A stretch of 64,000 nt of DNA from positions 23,567,235-23,631,234 of the forward strand of contig JASEVX010000011.1 in the NCBI GenBank assembly GCA_031761405.1. Reading direction: 5' to 3'. Source of the DNA: Serripes groenlandicus. Lineage: Eukaryota > Mollusca > Bivalvia > Cardiida > Cardiidae. Shown here piece by piece: positions 56,670 to 64,000 of this stretch; position 1 is the stretch's first letter; every line of letters begins with the position of its first letter. Under the pieces are notes generated by a model. That model had not been told where the DNA came from. It saw only the letters and a program-made list of their open reading frames with translations, and searched no databases. Made by a program: the position numbers and the translations under genes.

Positions 56670-57185
56670 TGCTACAACACAACAATATTGCCTTTATAAC
56701 TAAAGCATTCTCGTTACCCTTTCCCCTATTAAATAAAAAAAAATCTGCAGCCAAAAATTTCATCGAAAACAGATGGAACATTGTGACAAAAGGACAAAGT
56801 GCTCAATATGAGCAGTTTCTCCTTTTGCCACAATATTTTCAGTAGTAGTCAAATGAACATGTCCATATGGGTTAACGCTCCTGTCACAACACAATGATAA
56901 TGCCTTTTATTCATCATTTCCCACTTGTACTCAAATTTAGACACAATCTTATACAGCCAATAACTCTTGAAAACATTGAGGCAAATGGGGGAAAAAAATA
57001 CAGAAAGAAAAAGTAACATCTCACATGTAAGAATATAACGAGGGCTTGGTGTGAAACAGTTGTAGCTAAAGATCTATTTTAAAACCCTGGTTTAGGGGCA
57101 ATTTTGACCCCTTTGTAAACAATGCAAATTTAGGTGCCATTGCTCAGAACGAGCAATGGCACCTAAATAATTGTTGTTTACCAAG

Positions 57186-58128
57186 AACAAGAGCTGTCGG
57201 AGGACAGCATGCTCGACTATTCCACCGCTTATTTGTTTACTGAGATAATGGACTCTAATGTAGGTGCATGCTAAACATTAACCACAATGTCTTAAAGGGT
57301 GATAATTTGCATTATATGCAGGATAGAGTTATTTAACTTGATTATTTTCATAGGTGTGATGGTTGGGAAGGGTTGTATAACGTTTCAATGGAATGCATCA
57401 AGTAGTTACTAAGATATGGTCTCTTAATGTATTTGCACGCAAACCTTTAACCATAGGGCAACAATTTGCACCATATGCAACTAGTTCTAAGTTATTGCAA
57501 AAAATAGTGTTTTTTTCGTTAAAGGTCAAAGTGACCTTGACCTTTGTCCTTATGATACCATGACCTGTTTGAGTCAAGTGCTGATCATGACCATTACCCA
57601 AACTAAGTTTCAGGTTCATAGGCCTAAGCAATCAGTAGTTTTAAAACAAGGAATGTTTCTGTATTGAAGGTCACAGTGAACTTGACCTTTGACCTATTGA
57701 CTCCAAACACTCTAGGCATCACCAACTTGCTATGATGTATGTCCATACCAAGTTTGAAGATCATAGGCCTAGGCGTATGTAAGTTATACGGGTAAATGCT
57801 AGCTTTCACAAAAACTTAAACAATTAACTGTTTCTTTACAGAAAGGTCACAGTGACATTGACCTTTGACCTATTAACTCCGAACTTGCACAAACACTATA
57901 ACCGTGAACTGTTTCTATATAGAACGTTACAGTGACCTTTGACCTACTGACTCCAAACTGTGTAGGCATCATCAACTTGCTATGAAGTATGTCCATACCA
58001 AGTTTGAAGATCATTGGCCTAGGCGTATTTAAGTTATACGGATAAATGCTAGCTTGCACAAAAACTTTAACCAACGTCGAAGCCGGGGTCACTACAATAG
58101 CTCCCCTTATTCTTTGAATAGTCAAGCT
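57186..58128 (+). mobile_element. AACAAGAGCTGTC element, nested
   Basis: It starts AACAAGAGCTGTCGGAGGAC (hairpin) and ends GAATAGTCAAGCTAAAA. The internal degenerate units contain AAGGTCACAGTGACCTTGAC and CCTAGGCGTATGTAAGTTA. Confidence 0.82.
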
Positions 58129-58177
58129 AAAAATGATTTAACGCTTATGAAGACTTTATGGCGAGGTGATAAACCTT

Positions 58178-59546
58178 AACAAGAGGGCCATGATGGCCCT
58201 ATATCGCTCACCTGATTTAATAGAACTTCAATAGTTTTCAAAGTTTTTACTCTTTTTAGGCCAATACTTTTGGACAAGAAGATTTTTAAAGTTTTAACAA
58301 TGCACATATAAGGAAAACAAGCTCCGCCCCCTGGCGGCCATGTTTTTCAACGGATAACAAATATTTAAACAATCTTGGTAAAGGGTGCCCCAAGGAACAT
58401 TTGTGCAAAATAATTTTTAAATCGGGCCAGTACTTTTGGACAAGAAGATTTTTTAAAGTTTTAACAATGCACATATAAGGAAAACAAGCTCCGCCCCCTA
58501 GCCCCCATGTTTTTCAACGGATTGGAAATATTTGTACAATCTTGGTAAAGGGTTCCCCAAGGAACATTTGTGCAAAATGATTTTTGAATCGGGCCAGTTC
58601 TTTTGGACAAGAAGATTTTTAAAGTTTTAACAATGCACATATAAGAAAAACTACCTCCGACGCCTGGCGGCCATGCTTTTCAACGGATCGGAAATATTTT
58701 AATAATCTTGGTAAAGGGTGCCCTAAGGAACATTTGTGTAAAATAATTTTCAAATTGGGCCAGTACTTTTGGACAAGAAGATTTTTAAAGTTTTAACAAT
58801 GCACGTATAAGGAAAACAAGCTCCGCCCCCTGGCGGCCATGTTTTTCAACGGATCAAAAATATTTGAACAATCTTGGTAAAGGGTGCACCAAGGAACATT
58901 TGTGCAATTTTTTTTTCAAATCGGCCCAGTACTTTTGGACAAGAAAATTTTTCAAAGTTTAACAATGCACATATAAGGAAAACAAGCTCCGCCCCCTGGC
59001 GGCCATGTTTTTCAACGGATTGGAAATATTTGAACAATCTTGGTAAAGAGTGTCCCAAGGAACATTTGTGCAAAATAATTTTCAAATCGGGCCAGTACTT
59101 TTGGACAAGAAGATTTTTAAAGTTTTAACAATGCACATATAAGGAAAATAAGCTCCGCCCCCTGGCGGCCATGTTTTTCAACGGATCGGAAATATTTGAA
59201 CAATCTTGGTAGAGGGTACCCCAAGGAACATTTGTGCAAAATAATTTTCAAATCGGGCCAGTACTTTTGGACAAGAAGATTTTTTAAGATTTGGTAATTT
59301 TCCCCTTTTCTGATGCCGCAGCAACCAAAGTTCTACTTGGAATTAATTTCTTTGAACAACTTTGAAAGAGGACTACCTAAGGACCATTCCTGTTAAGTTA
59401 TTTTGAAATCTGTTCATTGGTTTAGTAGAAGAAGTCATTTGTAGGAAATTGTTAACAGACGCCGACGACGACGCAGACGACGACGGACGCCGGACGGTGA
59501 GTGATCACAAAAGCTCACCTTGCACTTCGTGCTTAGGTGAGCTAAT
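58178..59546 (+). mobile_element. AACAAGAGGGCC element with 166 bp units, nested
   Basis: Units at about 58334, 58500, 58668, 58832, 58997 and 59165 share TGGCGGCCATGTTTTTCAAC, an AACATTTGTGCAAAAT block and CTTTTGGACAAGAAGATTTT. It ends in CTCACC..GGTGAGCTAAT. Confidence 0.88.
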
Positions 59547-60025
59547 AAAAAAGATACCAATTTTAGTTACAACTGTTTCACTCACGCCAAGCCCTCGAAT
59601 TATACATTTAAGGACATATCTGCAACAAATGATCTTTGAAGATAATTATGAAAACAGAAGAACTTGCCCATTAAAAGCAAAGTCCTCTTTTCCCACATGT
59701 ACTGTATTAAATAATTATAAATTTATATACAGATTTTCCCTATTGTGTGCAGATGTTTACAGTTTTGCAGTATGGAAAAATGCAATGACAGATTAGAAAA
59801 CATTCTGTGAATAGAGTACAATGCTCAATAGGAACAATTTACCCTTTTCAGCAATATTTTCAAGAGTTTTCTAATGTATGGTTGTGAAACAAGGGGTTCT
59901 TTTAGGGAAAGGGTTATTACGGAACAGAGAATGCTGTAGTTAGCACATACATGAATGATGAACACAATTAAATCACTTAGATCACTCATGCAGAATTTAC
60001 CAATATTTGGGTGGATTAACAAAAT

Positions 60026-60590
60026 TAACCCTTTTCAACATGCAGACACAATTTGATGTATCTGCAGCAGATGACTTTTGAAAATATTGTGGCAAAAACA
60101 GAAATTGTTAATAATAAGCAATTCCTCCTTTAGTTACAACGTTTTCAACTCTATTTTGAAATTTAATAATCATACTTTTATCCATAGCGGTTGTCATCAT
60201 TTGTTTGCATAGATGGTTTCCAAGACTTTGAAATTTAATAACCATACTATCATCCATAGCGGTTGTCATCATTTGTTTGCATAGATGGTTTCCAAGACTC
60301 GAGGGCTTGGCGTGAAACGGTTGTAACTAAAAACCTATTTTGAGATCCCTGGTTTAGGGGTAATTTTGACCCCTTTGTAAACAATGCAAATTTAGGTGCC
60401 ATTGCTCAGAACGAGCAATGGCACCTAAATTTCCATTGTTTACCAAAATAAATGATTTAACGCTTATCAAGACTTTATGGTGAGGTGATTAACCTTGGTA
60501 AAAAATATCAATTTTAGTTACAACTGTTTCACGCCAAGCCCTCGAAGTGGTCTGTTGCAAATTTGTTGTTTGTCGAAAAATGGGTTAACC
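60026..60590 (+). repeat. TTAA MITE (B) with a 70 bp duplication and a nested MITE
   Basis: The left end is TTAACCCTTTTCAACATGCA. CATCCATAGCGGTTGTCATC and neighbours occur twice (about 60160 and 60235). The CGAGGGCTTGG MITE sits at 60300-60544, and the right end AAATTTGTTG..GGGTTAA follows at 60587. Confidence 0.7.
60300..60544 (+). repeat. CGAGGGCTTGG MITE, intact
   Basis: 245 bp with inverted ends of about 33 bp and an internal palindrome GCCATTGCTCAGAACGAGCA ATGGC. Confidence 0.87.
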
Positions 60591-60674
60591 AGTTAAACCA
60601 TTCTTTCAGCCTTAATATTAACAGTGAGCCAGAAATTAAAATCACTTTACTCAAATATACAAAGTTAAATCAAA

Positions 60675-60890
60675 CTCTTTCCTTCATACAACAGTTCTGC
60701 AGCGGACGACTTTGAAAACATCTAGGCCAAATCAGAGGAAATCTCTTTAAATGAAAGTTGAAATACTAACAAAAGTTTAAAGCATTATGGCAAAAGGAGA
60801 AATTGCTGAAAACAAGTAATTTCTCCTTTCGTCAAGACTCATTTTCTGCAAAGACACCTGAAAGCGCCTATATACATGAACGAGTTAAAA
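60675..60890 (-). repeat. Degenerate TTAA MITE
   Basis: TTCTGCAGCGGACGACTTTG, GGAGAAATTGCTGAAAACAA and CACCTGAAAGCGCCTATATA. Confidence 0.6.
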
Positions 60891-60949
60891 AAATAATGCA
60901 AATATGTAGTTATGGATTACACAAAATGCTGTTCCAGACTCTTAAACTG

Positions 60950-61150
60950 TTCCAACTTGAAGGCACCTTTTGAAGTCCCTGCAGCAGTCAACCTTTGAAA
61001 ACATTGTGGCTAAAGAAGTAATTGCTCATAATATGCAATTTCCCCTTTTGCCACAGTGTTTTCAACTCTTTCCAGTAATTTAAGAGGTTTTTCCTTTTTT
61101 TGTCTATATGTTTTTCAGATTTGTTGTATGTGGTGGGAAAGAGTTCATTT
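60950..61150 (+). repeat. Degenerate TTAA MITE (B)
   Basis: GTCCCTGCAGCAGTCAACC, TTGTGGCTAAAGAAGTAATT and TATGTGGTGGGAAAGAGTT. Confidence 0.5.
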
Positions 61151-61589
61151 TGAATGAATCTGTCAGAGCACTAGATAAGGGGCGTTGACATGTTCAAAAA
61201 TCCTTATTTGTCCTGCTAACCCTATCTTGTGGATACTCAAACGAATCGTCTCAATGAGATGATTCTTTCGAGTACCTACATCATAGGGTTTGGAAAGTTA
61301 ATACGAGATGTATTGTTTCAAGTTTGTAACCCTTTCCAGGACTGAGATTTTGCCTCAACCTGAAACTTTAACCAAAATGTTGACAGACAGACAGACGGAC
61401 ATCACCAATCTATAGACCGGAATTGCTAGAGCAATCCGGCCAAAAACTATGGTAAATCTCTATAGATGAGAGATTGTTAATTTAGTAGAGTTGACAACAT
61501 CGTGACAAAATAAGAAATTGCTCAACACAAATTGTCTACAAGTCAGAAAGGTTTATAAAATCTTCAGACAAATAATAATAATTTAGATA

Positions 61590-62215
61590 TGTTAACAATT
61601 TCCCACATATGAGCACATTTTGACTCCTCAGCAGCTTGCAACTTCTGAAAACATTGTGGCAAAAGGAGAAATTGCTCTTCATGAGTAATTTCTCCTTTCA
61701 TCAGAATGTTTTCAACTTTTTTCATTAATTAAACTTTCCCTTGTACAGATGATCCATAATATTGCCTAGTTGTTTGCAATGTTCTCCTGGAAAAATAATC
61801 AGTTAACTAAGCAAAAATATGGAATTCTCAAGAAATGACAGAACGTATAGAATAAAGTTGAAAACATTGTTTTCAAGAGAGCCGAGCCCCGGTAGCTCAG
61901 TCGGTAGCGACGCGGGCTGTCAATCCAGGGGTTGTGAGTTCGAATCCCGGCCCGGCCAACTTTCTTTCCGACGATTGACAAAAGTCAATGCGACATGCGT
62001 CATTCGTCTTCCACCAATAGGCTAAGTCTATGCTTGTGAAAATTGTTGTGTGGAGTACTGGTGTGAGAAAACCAGGAAATGCATGAGTAGGTGAACTGGC
62101 CGCCGTGATATAACTGAGAAATTGTTAAAAATGGCGTTAAACCCCAATCAATCAATGTTTTCAAGAGTCGTCTGCTGCAGAGGCGTCAAAAGCGTCTGTA
62201 TGCAGTAAAAGGCTT
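61590..62215 (+). repeat. Degenerate TTAA MITEs, one split by a SINE
   Basis: One copy begins near 61600 (AATTTCCCACATATGAGCAC). Another is broken at TGTTTTCAAGAG by the SINE and resumes at 62156 with GTCGTCTGCTGCAGAGGCGT. Confidence 0.6.
61880..62155 (+). mobile_element. tRNA-derived SINE, full length, 12 bp target duplication
   Basis: TGTTTTCAAGAG flanks it at 61868-61879 and 62156-62167. The head GCCCCGGTAGCTCAGTCGGT carries the A-box, GAGTTCGAATCCCGG is the B-box, and the body ends GGCGTTAAACCCCAATCAAT. Confidence 0.92.
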
Positions 62216-62256
62216 TAACAATGATACACATGTGAAAATGATAACTGGATAAACTG

Positions 62257-62600
62257 ACTGTTTTGACCCTTTCCGACATATTGACGTTTTCTGATGCCTC
62301 TGCAGCTTTTTGAAAACATGGCGACAAAAGAAGAAATTGCTCAAAACAAGCAATTCTCTTTTGTCACCATGTTTTAAAATCTATTTAATAATTGTGCTTT
62401 CATTTAACCATTTTCCACCTTTTTTTGACGCATTAGCAGGAGACAACCAATGGGGAAATTGCTCATGCTGAGCAATTTCTCCTTTGGCCACAATGTTTTC
62501 AACTTTATTTAACAATTTTTATTTAAGCTTTCTTTTTATGGACAATTTTCAAAGTCTTCTGCTGCAGAAGTGTTTATTTCGGAAAGGGTTAAACAAGGAT
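62257..62600 (+). repeat. Two truncated TTAA MITE copies
   Basis: A piece with CTTTCCGACATATTGACG and AAATTGCTCAAAACAAGCAA is followed by a B piece with GGGAAATTGCTCATGCTGAG and GCAGAAGTGTT..GGAAAGGGTTAA. Confidence 0.6.
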
Positions 62601-62840
62601 ATACCGTTAAACATATCATTTACTAAAAGTTCTCAATCACCTACTAAATTTATGTAAGTAATAAAGCGCTAAATTAAGCTGCACTTTCTAGGCAGTAGAA
62701 ATTTGGTAGGAAAAGGAGAACTTGTATATTATCCTATTCCTAGAATCATTCTAGTAGAATGTATAAAAGCACTTTACCCCTCTTTGAACAGATATACCAA
62801 AATACAGATCTATCTTTCAAAACTCATCAATATATTGTAA

Positions 62841-63158
62841 TTAACCCTTTCCCTCATATAGATGCTTTCCGACGCCTCTGCAGCAGACGGCTATTTGAAA
62901 ACATAGTGACAAAAGAAGAAATTGCACAAAACGTGCAATTTCTCCTTTTGACACAATGTTTTCCACTTTTAGTCATAGGTTATCCATCCAAAACATTGAA
63001 AATCTCTATAATTGAATGGATAACCTATGACTAAAAGTGGAAAATATTGTGGCAAAAGGAGAAATCTCATTTTGAGCAATTTCTTCTTTTGTCACTGTTT
63101 TCTAAAAGCCGTCTGCTGCAGAGTTGTCAGAAAGCGTCTATATGAGGGAAAGTGTTAA
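62841..63158. repeat. Head-to-head MITE chimera, 318 bp foldback
   Basis: The left half is an A-forward copy up to CATAGGTTATCCATCC. The right half is an A-reverse copy from ATAATTGAATGGATAACCTA. Both outer ends are the AGACGC/GCGTCT terminus, giving one large inverted repeat. Confidence 0.85.
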
Positions 63159-63568
63159 CATAATTATTACTATTAAAATATAAGAAGCAATGCTGTATAG
63201 AAGTTTACCCTTTCTTTCTCTATTTTTTTTTTGTAAAATAAGTAAAGCTTATTAATTGAGAATTAATCCTAATTACTGGTTTGCCATTTATTAAATAAAC
63301 ATTCACAAACAAAAGCTTTTTTTTAACAAATATGTTATTACATTTTTTCATATCTATAATATATTTTAAGCAGTTTTCTTATAAATTAGGACAACAAATT
63401 ATTTCAAATAATGTAACTGTTCTCTGTATGTAAAGTTCATTCTTAAATTGCAAATCTGACCCATCTATATTTACAGTATTTGAGTAACATGTTATTTTAT
63501 ACAAGAAATACTGCAAATTTAAATACCACAACCTTCATATGTTCAATCTCATCTCTTTGTTCTTGTCA

Positions 63569-63799
63569 TTTAACCCTTTCCCTCATATAGACGCTTTCTG
63601 ACGCCTCTGCAGCAGACGGCTTTTTGAAAACATAGTGACAAAAGAAGAAATTGCACAAAACGTGCAATTTCTCTATTTGCCACAATGTTTTCCACTTTTT
63701 GTCATAGGTTATCCATTCAATTATGGAGATTTTCTATGTTTTGCCAAAATGCGTTCAAAGTCCTCTGCTGCAGAATTGTCGTATGAGGGAAAGGGTTAA
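63569..63799 (+). repeat. TTAA MITE (A, forward)
   Basis: Complete copy, among the least diverged in the window. Confidence 0.87.
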
Positions 63800-63884
63800 C
63801 TACTTTGAAAATGTGTTTGCTATAAAAATGTCTTGTATTGGATAAATGAAGTAAAACATTTCCAATATGCCTGGCAATAACAAA

Positions 63885-64000
63885 CGCTTAGCTTTTTCCA
63901 ACATACAGATGCAGCAGCAAACAACCTTTGAAAACAGTGTGACAATAGGAGACATTGCTCAATATGAGCTACTTCTCCGTTGACCACAATGTTTTCATCT
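63885..64000 (+). repeat. Degenerate TTAA MITE at window edge
   Basis: AGCAGCAAACAACCTTTGAA and ACATTGCTCAATATGAGC; it runs off the end. Confidence 0.5.

Larger units (their letters stand above)
57039..59597 (+). repeat. CGAGGGCTTGG MITE broken by two insertions
   Basis: Pieces at 57039-57185, about 58128-58177 and about 59546-59597 align in order to the unbroken copy at 60300-60544. The terminal pair is CGAGGGCTTGGTGTGAAAC and CACGCCAAGCCCTCG. Confidence 0.85.

Noticed and set aside
61886..61960. Functional tRNA gene
   Set aside because: The tRNA-like head is followed by a SINE body and the unit is flanked by a 12 bp target duplication, so it is a SINE 5' end.

Overview
The window is a stretch of animal nuclear genome, most likely from a bivalve or other mollusc. 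It has intron-split genes with canonical GT-AG junctions, AT-rich introns and no operon structure. It is densely packed with short elements of the mollusc type: tRNA-derived SINEs, MITEs, and elements carrying central arrays of 160-180 bp units that resemble bivalve 'pearl' or Helentron-associated elements. The organism call is an inference from repeat style and protein similarity; no species can be named.

Three host genes can be assembled by hand. (1) On the minus strand, 11403 down to 7, lie five exons of a Gln-rich protein with a polyhomeotic-like (PHC) N-terminal motif; both ends are incomplete. (2) On the plus strand, 20521-40468, lies a complete ten-exon deoxynucleoside kinase of the TK2/dNK family. 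Its exons sum to 714 nt, which is 237 codons plus stop, with every junction in phase. (3) On the plus strand, 49741-55434, lies a complete four-exon Hairy/E(spl) (HES) repressor of 319 residues with a bHLH, an Orange domain and a terminal WRPW.

The most striking object is in the roughly 7.9 kb second intron of the kinase gene: an uninterrupted 1496-codon ORF (22693-27183) on the same strand. Its protein has two N-terminal Cys/His modules, a C-terminal nuclease-like region with acidic residues in a PIN/XPG-type order, and a Cys-rich CXC tail. The ORF is flanked by colinear inverted repeats of about 130 bp (21266-21396 and 27475-27607). The whole looks like an autonomous DNA transposon, possibly Academ-like or related, nested in the host intron.

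The rest is repeats. A TTAA-ended MITE of about 230 bp (TIR starting AACCCTTTCC, central palindrome around AAATTGCTC) is present in some forty copies in both orientations, including most kinase introns and the HES introns. A second class begins AACAAGA plus a short hairpin and carries family-specific arrays of about 160 bp units. Others are a SINE with 12-13 bp target duplications, a Helitron-like element with a precise 179 bp array, and Harbinger-like, MULE-like and foldback elements. Several are nested, which gives a relative insertion order. Regions 12597-13170, 15741-16190, 16840-17830 and 63160-63568 show nothing coding that I can support.
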